NCBI GenBank assembly: GCA_020630775.1
Contig: JAHDIN010000007.1
Coordinates: 17,761-81,760, forward strand
Source of the DNA: Saprospiraceae bacterium
GTDB taxonomy: Bacteria; Bacteroidota; Bacteroidia; Chitinophagales; Saprospiraceae
Length of the DNA: 64,000 nucleotides
Direction of reading: 5' to 3'
Shown here: positions 1 through 9,553 of the stretch, piece after piece
Position numbering within the stretch: position 1 is the stretch's first letter
Layout of the letters: the number at the start of each line of letters is the position of its first letter
Program-made: the position numbers and the translations under genes
The notes under the pieces: model-generated
The model's database searches: none
Told to the model about the DNA's origin: nothing
What the model saw: only the letters and a program-made list of their open reading frames with translations

Positions 1-519
1 GTAATCTTGGTCCCTGATCCATCAATACAAATGATGAGTCAGACGGCGTTTACACCTTCATTCGGTGTAGGGCTGGCTTATAAATCCTACGTAGAAGAAT
101 TTGCCGGAGAGAACATATTCTACTTTGGTGTATCCATGCTTCAACTTCTGGAGAGAGAATCTATCTTTGACCAAGATGTCATTGCACCCAGACAGCAACA
201 TTACTTTTTGAATGCAGGATATAAGTTTTATGGTCTTGATTATGCTATTGAGCCTATCGTTCAAGTTAACTATATAGATACAGATATCAACTATGTCAAT
301 CTAGGCTTTAAATATGAATTAGAAGAAACATTCTGGGCTGGCTTAAGTTACTCTTCAGTTAATGACATCTCGATCAATGGAGGGGTTATTTTAAATGATG
401 TAGGCCGCAGATCTTCTTTCGTTAAAATAGGCGCTATTGCAGGCATTAATATGGGACAAAGCTTCAATGCAGGACCAGGTTTTGAATTTTACATGAGCTA
501 TAATTTCGAGGCAAACTAA
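1..519 (+). CDS. PorP/SprF family type IX secretion system membrane protein, C-terminal part (5' end outside window)
   Basis: Beta-barrel-like C-terminus (FAGENIFYFGVSM..., HYFLNAGYKF..., GPGFEFYMSYNF) resembling the PorP/SprF family; the reading frame is open to base 1, so the TTG 'start' at 7 is probably internal. Confidence 0.75.
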   Translation, partial: VILVPDPSIQMMSQTAFTPSFGVGLAYKSYVEEFAGENIFYFGVSMLQLLERESIFDQDVIAPRQQHYFLNAGYKFYGLDYAIEPIVQVNYIDTDINYVNLGFKYELEETFWAGLSYSSVNDISINGGVILNDVGRRSSFVKIGAIAGINMGQSFNAGPGFEFYMSYNFEAN

Positions 520-630
520 GGAAATATTAATATAATGAACAATGCATTTAAGTTGCATTCTAAGATCTAGGAATCATTAGAATCCCTTTATTTATGTTTC
601 CCAAAAATACTTGCAATTCAACATATAATT

Positions 631-905
631 TTTCTTTTCTTGCCTTTGTCTGTGATACAAAGGCAAACAAAAATCAAGGCTTCACGCATTTTTCAACGGC
701 ATAAAGAATGTAAATTCCTAAACAAGCACAAACTCGCCTTCGGCTCAAACATGCCATTGTTTTTAACGGAATTTACATTCGTTAAGCCTAAAATGCGCAA
801 GGCCAAATCTCATCCCTTCATTGCCTTACCTCATGCCACACTCACCATACCTTTAAAAACTTGCAATCCAAATGCCCTATTTGGTCGGTTTATATCATTT
901 TAGTT
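631..905. repeat. Intergenic structured element with nested inverted repeats
   Basis: TTGCCTTTGT(640-649)/ACAAAGGCAA(657-666) hairpin, then long imperfect palindrome GAATGTAAATTCC ... GGAATTTACATTC (about 707-782) with outer CGCATTTT/AAAATGCG arms and a CACAAACTCGCCTTCGGCTCAAAC loop. Confidence 0.6.
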
Positions 906-1085
906 ACATGATATACCTCAAGCTATAGAGATGTTTTCTGACATAGAAGTAGGGAAATAGCAACAAATTTATGTGGCGTTCTAGTGATCAAATGGTATTC
1001 GTGACTAAAAATCAAGTTTTGGTCTGCTATATCAGCGAACTTATCCTATTTAAGAAGTTCATAACACCAAGGCTTTGTTATCTTT

Positions 1086-2723
1086 GTGCAAAACATAGAT
1101 AACGTGTTCCTAGTAGTATTTTTAATTGTATTTTATATTCTATTGAGCATCAGCTTATACTTTTTATTCCCCAAAGCTGGCGTTGATGGTGTCAAAGGTT
1201 TGATACCGGGAGTCAACTTTATAGAGTGGAGTAAATTAATTGGAAGACCTAAATGGTATCCTTTGCTCTTGCTCGTACCTATCCTAAATATTTTTATTTT
1301 TTGTGGAATGGCTGTAGATCTCGTAAGGTCATTCAAAAAATATAAATTCAAACATACAGCAGGTGCTGTCTTAGCTGCCCCATTGGCTTTCTATCAATTA
1401 TCAAAAAAGAAAGATGTAGCATATGATGGCCCTAACTATATCAAAGAAAAAGAGTTCTTGAAGAACTACAACAAGGAAATGCATGAGGCGAGAAAGAAAG
1501 GTGATAAAAGAAAAATTGAAAGACTAGATAAAAACAATCCTTATAAAAAATCTTTCTTTAGAGAATGGACAGAATCCATTTTCTTCGCAGTTTTCGCTGC
1601 AGCTTTTATACGTATGTTTTTTATAGAAGCATTCGTCATACCCACACCATCTATGGAAGGTTCTTTGATGGTAGGAGATTTCCTTTTTGTATCAAAACCA
1701 AGTTATGGCATAAGGACACCGATGACGGTAGCGATGCTTCCTTTATTACATAACAGAATACCATTTTCAGACTCCGAATCATATCTTAAAAAACCAAGCT
1801 TAGACTACCACAGGCTTCCAGGTTTAGAAAGTATTGAAAGAAACAAACCTATTGTCTTTAACTGGCCTGTTGGAGATACAGTATATGTTACAAGTGCCAG
1901 ACCTTACGCTATAGGTCAAGTTCGGCGTGATCCGAGCATGATGAATAGAGATCCAGAGTTAAGTAAGAAAGTAAGAAAAAAGAACTTTGTTGTCAGGCCT
2001 ATTGATAAAAAAGACCACTATATAAAAAGGTGTGTAGCCATGCCAGGAGATTCGCTAGAGATTAAAGATGGTCAGATCTATATCAATGGAGAGAAAGGAA
2101 AGAATCCTGAAAAAATGCAATTCCTTTACAAAGTCAATGGAGACTTTAGAGCGATAAGTAAGAAGAAATTGAAGGATTGGAATATTGCCCAAACCAAGGC
2201 CAGTGTCTTGGGCAACATGAGTAATCCATCCTACCTCTATTTAACAGATGATCAATTTGAAAAACTGCAGGCGTACAAAGACAAGTTTACCTTAACCAAT
2301 TACGAGCATGAAGCTTCTCCGAGCACCCTATTCCCATTTGATTCTAAACTCTATCCAAATCAAAGCATAAACAACTATGGACCAATTTGGATACCTCAAC
2401 AAGGCGCAACCGTAGATATTTCGATGGATAATATTTCTTTATATCGTCGTATCATAGATGTATATGAAAACAATGATTTTGAAATAAAGAATAACAAGAT
2501 TTTCATAAATGGTGCAGAAGCCAATACGTATACATTCAAGCAGGATTATTATTGGGCTATGGGAGACAACAGAGACAATAGTGAAGATTCTCGAGCTTGG
2601 GGTTATGTACCGCATGATCATATAGTTGGTAAACCATTATTCATTTGGTTCTCTACCAAGAATGCCAATTGGAGAGATGGAATTAGATTCAATAGAATGT
2701 TTAAATCCGCAGATGTTGACTAG
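1086..2723 (+). CDS. lepB: Signal peptidase I (S26), extended Bacteroidota-type with N-terminal multi-TM region
   Basis: FIEAFVIPTPSMEGSLMVGDFLFVSK (Ser motif), DHYIKRCVAMPGDSLEIKDGQIYINGE (Lys motif), YWAMGDNRDNSEDSRAWGYVP. Start codon GTG is uncertain. Confidence 0.92.
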   Translation: MQNIDNVFLVVFLIVFYILLSISLYFLFPKAGVDGVKGLIPGVNFIEWSKLIGRPKWYPLLLLVPILNIFIFCGMAVDLVRSFKKYKFKHTAGAVLAAPLAFYQLSKKKDVAYDGPNYIKEKEFLKNYNKEMHEARKKGDKRKIERLDKNNPYKKSFFREWTESIFFAVFAAAFIRMFFIEAFVIPTPSMEGSLMVGDFLFVSKPSYGIRTPMTVAMLPLLHNRIPFSDSESYLKKPSLDYHRLPGLESIERNKPIVFNWPVGDTVYVTSARPYAIGQVRRDPSMMNRDPELSKKVRKKNFVVRPIDKKDHYIKRCVAMPGDSLEIKDGQIYINGEKGKNPEKMQFLYKVNGDFRAISKKKLKDWNIAQTKASVLGNMSNPSYLYLTDDQFEKLQAYKDKFTLTNYEHEASPSTLFPFDSKLYPNQSINNYGPIWIPQQGATVDISMDNISLYRRIIDVYENNDFEIKNNKIFINGAEANTYTFKQDYYWAMGDNRDNSEDSRAWGYVPHDHIVGKPLFIWFSTKNANWRDGIRFNRMFKSADVD

Positions 2724-3591
2724 AACCATAATACTGTTATTGCTAAGCAGCACGATGTTGTCTGCTCAACTGCCGAACACCAATATCTATATGTTGACAC
2801 TGACTAAAGGTGGCGGCAAATACAATATCAAGGCGCCAGTCTTTATGACTGTATTTAATAAGACTGGATACAACAATCAACCGAGTTTTATCAGTGATGA
2901 TGAAATCGTATTCACAACAAATTATTACTCCGCGGATCAAACAGAAATTTCAAAGTTCGATCTATACGAAGAAACATTGACACGTTTAACCTATACTGAC
3001 GAGAGCGAGTATTCGCCTCAAAAGTCAGGCAAGGACGGCGCTATAAGCTGCGTAAGAGTTGAAATGGATGGTAAGACGCAAACTTTAAGTATTTATCCAG
3101 GCGACGGAATTGGTTATGCCAAACGCGTTTTACACAATACAAACAACATTGGCTATTACGAATGGATGGACAACAATGAAGTGGCCTTGTTTTTAGTAGA
3201 GGCTCCAGATCACAATCTCGCCATTGCCAATTCGAAATCGGAAAGAAGGAAAATAATATTAGATAAAATTGGTCGCAGTCTTCATAAATCGTTGAACGGC
3301 GAATTGTACTTCCTCCATAAAGAAACAGAAAGTGATTGGATCATTAAATCGTACAATTTGCTAACAAACAAGAGCAGGATCATCACTAAAAGCTTGCAAG
3401 GTGTAGAAGACTTTGAATTGTTAAACGATGGATCTATTTTAATGGGGAAAGGCAGTAAATTATACAGATATGATCCTAAATCTGCTTCAAAAGAATGGCA
3501 ATTGATTTCAGATTTATCGGGTTATGGTATTAAAAATATAACCAGAATGGCTGCTCGGAAAAACAGATTAGTTATTGTCGATACAGAGTAA
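2713..3591 (+). CDS. Secreted TolB/WD40-like beta-propeller protein
   Basis: ATG at 2713 gives a signal peptide (MLTRTIILLLLSSTMLSAQ); repeated FDLYEETLTRLTYTDESEYSP-type propeller blades; overlaps the 3' end of lepB by 11 bp. Confidence 0.6.
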   Translation: MLTRTIILLLLSSTMLSAQLPNTNIYMLTLTKGGGKYNIKAPVFMTVFNKTGYNNQPSFISDDEIVFTTNYYSADQTEISKFDLYEETLTRLTYTDESEYSPQKSGKDGAISCVRVEMDGKTQTLSIYPGDGIGYAKRVLHNTNNIGYYEWMDNNEVALFLVEAPDHNLAIANSKSERRKIILDKIGRSLHKSLNGELYFLHKETESDWIIKSYNLLTNKSRIITKSLQGVEDFELLNDGSILMGKGSKLYRYDPKSASKEWQLISDLSGYGIKNITRMAARKNRLVIVDTE

Positions 3592-3670
3592 TTTGACATT
3601 GCTCAAAATGTCTTGAGGGATGCGCTTGCATTCTCCCTATTTGTGGTATTTTTAAGCAACAATCATTTTT

Positions 3671-5263
3671 ATGAAAGCCTTATTTATTATTATTCTTTCA
3701 ACTTTGTTTTGTTTTCCACTTACTGCACAAAATAACGATTGGATTATACAAACAAATACGCCATTAGTTCTAAATGACTACAAGAATGCGCATCAAGGCA
3801 TCACGCTTGAGACACTTTGTGAAACACTAAACATTTACCGACTACAACACAACGAAAGCATCACACAAGAGGAAGCGCTTCAACTTCTCCAAATAGAAAG
3901 AAAACTCCAACATATTTCGCCAAATCTGACTTTAGAAAAAAGAATGATTCCAAATGATGCACTTTATACAGATCAGTATCATTTGCGTATGATTGAAATG
4001 GAGAGGGTTTGGCAAGAAACCACAGGCATTAGTCCTGAGCCCGGATTTGAACCAGTTATAGCCTTATTGGATGAAGGCTTCGATTCTAGACATGAGGATT
4101 TCGAAAGTAACATATGGTTGAATGAGGCGGAGATCCCAAATGACGGCATAGATAATGATAACAATACATTTATAGATGACTATAGAGGCATTAATGTTCA
4201 ATTAAAAAATGACGAACATATTCTGGACACGCACGGAACTCAAGTTGCTGGCATCATGTCAGCGAGAGGAAACAATACCATTGGTATTGCTGGCGTGAGT
4301 TGGAATACTAAAATGCTATTGATTAGTGGTGTTACCAATATAGCGGAAATCATTTCTGGATTTGACTACACTTACAATTTAAAGAAGCTGTACATTGATA
4401 GTAATGGACAAAGAGGAGCCAATATTGTTGTCTCTAATTTTTCCGGAGGTCTATCAAGATTTTTCCCTGAGGACTTTCCTGCATGGTGTAGCATGTATGA
4501 CTTAATGGGCTCTGTTGGCATTCTTAGCGTAGGCGCTGTCGCGAATGAAGGTTTTGATGCCTCAATTGTAGGCGACCTACCTACCCTTTGCACTAGTCCA
4601 CATTTGATCACCGTAACTAACAATAATCAAAATGATCAATTGGTTGCCGATGCAGCTTTTAATGCTGAGCATGTAGACATATCTGCACCAGGAGAAAACA
4701 TCATTTCAACTGACATCAATAATACCTATAAAAGTATTACAGGCACAAGCGCTTCTACACCTCAAGTTGCAGCGGTTGCCGCCCTATTGTACACACTTGA
4801 TTGTGAAGACATTGTTGATCTAAGCCAAAATGATCCAGAAAATTTTGCCTTAAGAGTCAAAGATGCGATTATGAAAAGTGTAGATAAAAATAGCAGTTAC
4901 GAACCGACAGTTTCAAAAGGGCGTATCAATGCGTACAATGCACTTTTAGAATTAGCTGATGTTTGCGGACAAGTCGAACAAGGCGCACTTTCCCTTGACA
5001 ATATGTACCCCAATCCTATTCGTAATAGCGAAGATCTTATTATTGAATATACCACTGACAACTCCAATCTACATACGCTTAACATTTTTAATGTCGTTGG
5101 GCAAAGAGTTTATACTGAGAGCTTCACACCTTCGATTTTCTCTTTAAAGCAGATTAGGCTTCCAAGGGGCTTTCAAGAATTAGCGGAAGGTCTTTATTGG
5201 GTAGAAATCAGCAACGAAAATGATAAGAGCGCGAAGAAGCTCATGTTTATGAATTGGAAATAG
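3671..5263 (+). CDS. S8 family serine peptidase (subtilisin-like) with T9SS type A sorting domain
   Basis: ALLDEGFD (Asp), DTHGTQVAGIMSARGNN (His), SITGTSASTPQVAAVAALL (Ser); C-terminal LDNMYPNPIRNSEDLIIEY...GLYWVEISN...KKLMF. Confidence 0.92.
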   Translation: MKALFIIILSTLFCFPLTAQNNDWIIQTNTPLVLNDYKNAHQGITLETLCETLNIYRLQHNESITQEEALQLLQIERKLQHISPNLTLEKRMIPNDALYTDQYHLRMIEMERVWQETTGISPEPGFEPVIALLDEGFDSRHEDFESNIWLNEAEIPNDGIDNDNNTFIDDYRGINVQLKNDEHILDTHGTQVAGIMSARGNNTIGIAGVSWNTKMLLISGVTNIAEIISGFDYTYNLKKLYIDSNGQRGANIVVSNFSGGLSRFFPEDFPAWCSMYDLMGSVGILSVGAVANEGFDASIVGDLPTLCTSPHLITVTNNNQNDQLVADAAFNAEHVDISAPGENIISTDINNTYKSITGTSASTPQVAAVAALLYTLDCEDIVDLSQNDPENFALRVKDAIMKSVDKNSSYEPTVSKGRINAYNALLELADVCGQVEQGALSLDNMYPNPIRNSEDLIIEYTTDNSNLHTLNIFNVVGQRVYTESFTPSIFSLKQIRLPRGFQELAEGLYWVEISNENDKSAKKLMFMNWK

Positions 5264-5270
5264 GCTAGTC

Positions 5271-5302
5271 GCGGTTTCGCGGTTTCGCGGTTTCGCGGTT
5301 TC
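5271..5302 (+). repeat. Tandem repeat GCGGTTTC x4 just downstream of the S8 peptidase stop
   Basis: Exact 8-bp unit, four copies. Confidence 0.97.
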
Positions 5303-5370
5303 TAACGAAATTGATCTCGTTGAATGCTGTTCAATTTTTGACCAGAAAAAACTAAGACAAAAGCCCTATT

Positions 5371-5432
5371 AAGCCTCTGATCCTTTAGACCTCTAAACCA
5401 ATTCCGCCTTGAAACCTCGAAACCTTTAAACC
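5371..5432 (-). repeat. Degenerate ~8-bp repeat (minus-strand sense GGTTTAAAGGTTTCGAGGTTTCAAGG)
   Basis: Read directly; lies 3' of the minus-strand gene 5449-5862. Confidence 0.75.
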
Positions 5433-5448
5433 ATCACTCCTCCCAAAA

Positions 5449-5862
5449 TCACACCTTCCAGCGTTCTTCATTCGTGCCATTTATCATATCATCTCTTGTA
5501 TTCTTTTGTACGGCGATAGCGCCAAACATAGACAGCAAAAATGCAAAGGCATAGAATCCTTTTTCGCTAGGTAATAAGTCCGCATTCCAAAGTCCAATGA
5601 TCAAAAGAACAATGGATAATGCTGTACCAAACCAGCAAATATTATAATATATATCAGTGACGGGGATACCTTCCATTTTGTCACGTACACTCTTTTGCAG
5701 TGAAACGACACCAAATAATCCAAACATAAGTAAGGTAAAATAGTACCCCTTTTCGTTAAGCATCATTTCGGCTCTCCATAAGCCTATCAAATAACCAATG
5801 ATACCTGTTAATGTTGCCAACCATGATGCCGCAACAAACGCTGAAGATGTTTTCTTAGTCAT
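5449..5862 (-). CDS. YiaA/YiaB-family inner membrane protein (tandem domain)
   Basis: Two copies of ...[35 protein letters not shown] / [35 protein letters not shown]. Confidence 0.85.
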   Translation of the reverse strand: MTKKTSSAFVAASWLATLTGIIGYLIGLWRAEMMLNEKGYYFTLLMFGLFGVVSLQKSVRDKMEGIPVTDIYYNICWFGTALSIVLLIIGLWNADLLPSEKGFYAFAFLLSMFGAIAVQKNTRDDMINGTNEERWKV

Positions 5863-5996
5863 GATTTAAATTTTTACATGTTATAAAATATCGGTTAACA
5901 TCGTTGTCAACCGGTTACATGACAAAGTAAAGTGGCGTTCGTTTGGGAAAAGTTGATGTATGGTAAGTTTTTGTGAGGAACCGAGAAGATGGGTGA

Positions 5997-6065
5997 CTCG
6001 GCAGTCTCGGGGTCTCGGCGGGCTCGGGGGGCTCGGGGGGCTCGGCGGGCTCGGCGGGCTCGGGC
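5997..6065 (+). repeat. GC-rich ~9-bp tandem repeat (CTCGGCGGG / CTCGGGGGG)
   Basis: Read directly; about 6-7 degenerate copies in an otherwise AT-rich region. Confidence 0.95.
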
Positions 6066-6080
6066 CAATATTTACTTGGG

Positions 6081-6683
6081 TTAAATCAATTTAATGTGGC
6101 TTCTCATTTTGTTCGCTTCTTCTAATACGCCGATACTGCCTATTTTATCAACAGCCATTTTATCATGAATTTGATACTTTAATTGTCTTGAAGTTTTATT
6201 AATCTCTCTCCAACTCCACTGGTTGACACTTCCATTAAAATGGTCAATACTTTCATTTCTTATCGCGCCTTTTTCATTAAAGTGACTGATACCTGATTGG
6301 TACAATTGGTTCTTTTTAATTCCACCGAAATAGAGTTGAATCATTCCCCATCCATCAGTAGAATATCTGAATGTATGTCCTTTACATTTAGAAGGGTCAA
6401 GATCAATGCGCCTAAACAATGGTTCGCCTTCATGTTTAGGACACCACATTTGAAAGGTGACAGCAAATTTATGCCCATTTACAAGGTCGAACTTATTAAC
6501 AATCTCTTGAACTGATTTATATTCACAAATCCTTTCACCATAAGAGGATCCTCTATCAAAAAGTCTTAATTCTGTTTTATTGAAAATAAATTCAAGTATC
6601 TGCTTTTTGTCATTATAACCTGCATAAAAATTATAAGTCATTATGTAGATATACTTTTCAATTAAAAAAAGGTAAATCTTCAA
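6081..6683 (-). CDS. Hypothetical protein (start may be the internal ATG at 6641)
   Basis: 200-aa ORF, no recognisable family. Confidence 0.5.
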   Translation of the reverse strand: MKIYLFLIEKYIYIMTYNFYAGYNDKKQILEFIFNKTELRLFDRGSSYGERICEYKSVQEIVNKFDLVNGHKFAVTFQMWCPKHEGEPLFRRIDLDPSKCKGHTFRYSTDGWGMIQLYFGGIKKNQLYQSGISHFNEKGAIRNESIDHFNGSVNQWSWREINKTSRQLKYQIHDKMAVDKIGSIGVLEEANKMRSHIKLI

Positions 6684-6755
6684 AAAACAGAGTCACCTAT
6701 ACACCCATATTCTTTTAGATCTTTAAACCTTATTATCGATCCAGACAAAAAAAGC

Positions 6756-6799
6756 ACCGAGATACCGAGAACCCCAGAAACCGAGACCCCGAGACCAAA
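6756..6799 (-). repeat. Degenerate 8-bp repeat, minus-strand sense GGTCTCGG
   Basis: accgagataccgagaaccccagaaaccgagaccccgagacc; lies directly 3' of the MFS gene. Confidence 0.85.
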
Positions 6800-6804
6800 G
6801 CCTC

Positions 6805-8214
6805 CTACCCCTTCCTCGCATCCAACGCCACTCGAACTTCATTCGCTCTTTCCTCTGAAATCTCATAGTCACGCATCACGAAAATGGCGATCAGTGTACC
6901 GAATATTGGCAATCCTGTAAAGACATATCTTAAACCAGTGATGGCATCAACTTGATCTGCTGCGGCATTGGCAGCATCAAACCCGACAACCGATAGAATG
7001 ATGCCACTTAGTCCTCCAGCTATGGCAAAGCCAAATTTGACCATCCACCAATAAATGGCGCCGAATATGCCTTCTCTTCTTTTACCTGTATTTAATTCAT
7101 CAAGGTCAATAACATCGGCGGTCATGGACATCATTAATGTGAATAAACCACCGATTCCAAATGAAAAGAATGGTAGTGCTATTAAAAAGAGATAAGGCTT
7201 GCCGGGCACAAAAAGCACCAAAAACATTAAGTAACCGATTATCGATACACCCTGAGAAATCAAGAATGTCTTTTTCTTACCCCAAACTTTAGAAAGTCTG
7301 GTAATGATAGGTATTACTATAAACGTTGTAGCTAAGGCACCAACGCAACCAAATAAGGTCGGCCAAATCCCAGCAGCACCAGCATCTCCATTAAACAGAT
7401 AATAGACAATAATAAAAAATGAAAAAGCGGCAACAGTATTGAATGCATTAAATATAAAGAAAGTAGCTATGCACAATTGTCTAAATGCTTTAATTTTAAA
7501 AGCCTCAACAAATGATTTTGCAATTTTTACCAAACTACTCATTGAGTTTGATAAGGATAAGGATTCGTAATCTCTATCTACAGTAGATTCACTTTTAATA
7601 AATATAGCAGGCACCATAGCTAGAATAGCGCAAATCACGCCTACCCAAATAGCCAATTCCCTGGTCGCCGCTTCCGGAGAAGCAAACCATTCTGGATCAT
7701 AGATTATTACCCAGAACCAAGGAGCAATCACCCATGCCCATTGTCCTATCCACTGAGCTACTGCCATAATATTGGTCCTTTCATGGAAGTCGTCACTCAT
7801 CTCATAACCCATAGCTACGTACGGCACACTGAATATGGTCAAGCCGAAGTAAAAGACAAAAGACCAAGCCATGAAATAGGTGAAATTATAATTTACTGTA
7901 TTGTCTTTATACAATTGCCACATCATTACATAGGAAATACCCATGATAATGGCACCTACAAAGACATACTGCCTTCTCCTTCCCCATTTAGATTTAGTAT
8001 TATCAGAAATGAAACCCATAATAGGATCTGTCAAGGCATCAAATACTCTAGGAACAAAAAAGATTAATCCCCACATCCAACCTGGAAATCCTAGGTCTTG
8101 AACTAATACCACCATGAAGATGCCTAAAATAGCTGGGAACATTTGATTGGCCAACATGCCTATACCGAAGGCCACTTTCTGACCAAAAGGAACTGATTTT
8201 GAAGGAGTACTCAT
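6805..8214 (-). CDS. MFS transporter, GPH (glycoside-pentoside-hexuronide:cation symporter) family
   Basis: About 12 TM segments; FVPRVFDALTDPIMGFISDNTKSKWGRRRQYV, ERTNIMAVAQWIGQWAWV, TADVIDLDELNTGKRREGIFGAIYWW typical of GPH symporters. Confidence 0.9.
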   Translation of the reverse strand: MSTPSKSVPFGQKVAFGIGMLANQMFPAILGIFMVVLVQDLGFPGWMWGLIFFVPRVFDALTDPIMGFISDNTKSKWGRRRQYVFVGAIIMGISYVMMWQLYKDNTVNYNFTYFMAWSFVFYFGLTIFSVPYVAMGYEMSDDFHERTNIMAVAQWIGQWAWVIAPWFWVIIYDPEWFASPEAATRELAIWVGVICAILAMVPAIFIKSESTVDRDYESLSLSNSMSSLVKIAKSFVEAFKIKAFRQLCIATFFIFNAFNTVAAFSFFIIVYYLFNGDAGAAGIWPTLFGCVGALATTFIVIPIITRLSKVWGKKKTFLISQGVSIIGYLMFLVLFVPGKPYLFLIALPFFSFGIGGLFTLMMSMTADVIDLDELNTGKRREGIFGAIYWWMVKFGFAIAGGLSGIILSVVGFDAANAAADQVDAITGLRYVFTGLPIFGTLIAIFVMRDYEISEERANEVRVALDARKG

Positions 8215-8481
8215 AAGTTAAATATTAAGCCATTGTTATAGCTTGCAGATTGTAATATAGTAAAATCTGTCAACGTTAACTAGCCCATTCAAAATGAAGA
8301 AATCTGGACCACTCCCTTTAATAAGCGTAAAGTAATGGACAAATAACTCTATCAATGAGCATATTTTGCAAGCCCTTTGACAAAAGTAAGCGATCCAATT
8401 TGGAATGCTGAATTAAGCTTATTACCTATGTAGCAACACTTTAGAAAAGCCTTTTAGAAAACAATCTAACACCCTTTTAAT

Positions 8482-9270
8482 ATGAATAGGAATACCCTTA
8501 TCCTATCGTTATATTCCATCCTATTGTGCATAGCATTTATATGCCCCCCATCTGCAGCGATAGCCCAAGAAAATGACTTTATTATGATTCATGCCCGTGG
8601 AAACACTGGAGAAGAATCTATGCGTCTTATCGTCAATGACGAAGTCATAAAGACTTATAAGAATATCTCTAACAATCAAGAATGTATGACCAAGTACAAG
8701 GTATACATATACGATGAAGTGACTATCAAATCCATCAAAGTCGAGTCTGCAAGCGGATTAGGCTGGCCACATTCCATTTTAGTGGATAAGATTGAAATTA
8801 ACGGGGAAGTCTTCGAAACTGAGTCTGAATTTACACTATCCTACGGTTCTAGAAATAACGGTAATGACTGTGAATCCGGATTTACCAATAGCGAATTCTT
8901 AGATTGTCCCAACAGTTGGTTTGAATACCAAGGGGCGAACGGGATAGTACTCGCTGATGAAGACAATGATAACTCAAACGATCAAACGCTAACAAGTACT
9001 GAAGAAATATATGAAGAAACTGTTCATGAAATAGACATTAACATCTACCCTAATCCCGTAGCAGAAAGATTAAACATTCATTTATCGGAGGTGCATTCTG
9101 AACAAATTGAATTCATTTTGTTTAACAGTAATGGCCAACTGATAGAAACTAATCAGCTAAATAACTTAAAAAACGAAATATTCATTTCTGAGTTGGAATC
9201 AGGCATGTACTTGTACCAGGTGAGAAACAAAAATGAAGTTCTTAAAACAGGTCAACTGATTAAAGTTTGA
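8482..9270 (+). CDS. Secreted CBM60/CBM36-like carbohydrate-binding protein with T9SS type A sorting domain
   Basis: Signal peptide; FIMIHARGNTGEESMRLIVNDEVIKTY...GWPHSILVDKIEINGEVFETE resembles xylan-binding Ca-dependent CBMs; C-term INIYPNPVAERLNI...GMYLYQVRNKNEVLKTGQLIKV. Confidence 0.7.
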   Translation: MNRNTLILSLYSILLCIAFICPPSAAIAQENDFIMIHARGNTGEESMRLIVNDEVIKTYKNISNNQECMTKYKVYIYDEVTIKSIKVESASGLGWPHSILVDKIEINGEVFETESEFTLSYGSRNNGNDCESGFTNSEFLDCPNSWFEYQGANGIVLADEDNDNSNDQTLTSTEEIYEETVHEIDINIYPNPVAERLNIHLSEVHSEQIEFILFNSNGQLIETNQLNNLKNEIFISELESGMYLYQVRNKNEVLKTGQLIKV

Positions 9271-9300
9271 CTTAAAGCCTTTAAATATTGAGAATAAGTT

Positions 9301-9338
9301 AGAGTGGCGATTTATTTTGTCACTCTTTCTTTTTTTAA
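9301..9338 (+). terminator. Possible intrinsic terminator after the CBM-T9SS gene
   Basis: AGAGTG...CACTCT stem followed by TTCTTTTTTT; short stem. Confidence 0.5.
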
Positions 9339-9349
9339 GTAAAACATTA

Positions 9350-9443
<94 letters not shown>

Positions 9444-9479
9444 TTAATTCATGAAGCATTATTCATATAATAATAAATT

Positions 9480-9553
9480 ATTCACTATTAATTGTTCATT
9501 ACTAATTGTCTATTACTAATTATTCATTACTAATTATTCATTACTAATTATTA
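9480..9553 (-). repeat. 7/14-bp tandem repeat ATTCATTACTAATT
   Basis: Read directly; 3' of the GH17-like minus-strand gene. Confidence 0.92.

Noticed and set aside
640-903. 87-aa ORF on +
   Set aside because: Lies inside the hairpin-rich intergenic element; composition follows the inverted repeats, so it is likely non-coding.
1079-1086. TATCTTTG as the lepB -7 promoter element
   Set aside because: Matches TAnnTTTG but abuts the annotated GTG start, so it would need leaderless translation or a different start; too ambiguous to annotate.
7741-8067. 108-aa ORF on +
   Set aside because: Antisense to the well-supported MFS gene, with no domain similarity.
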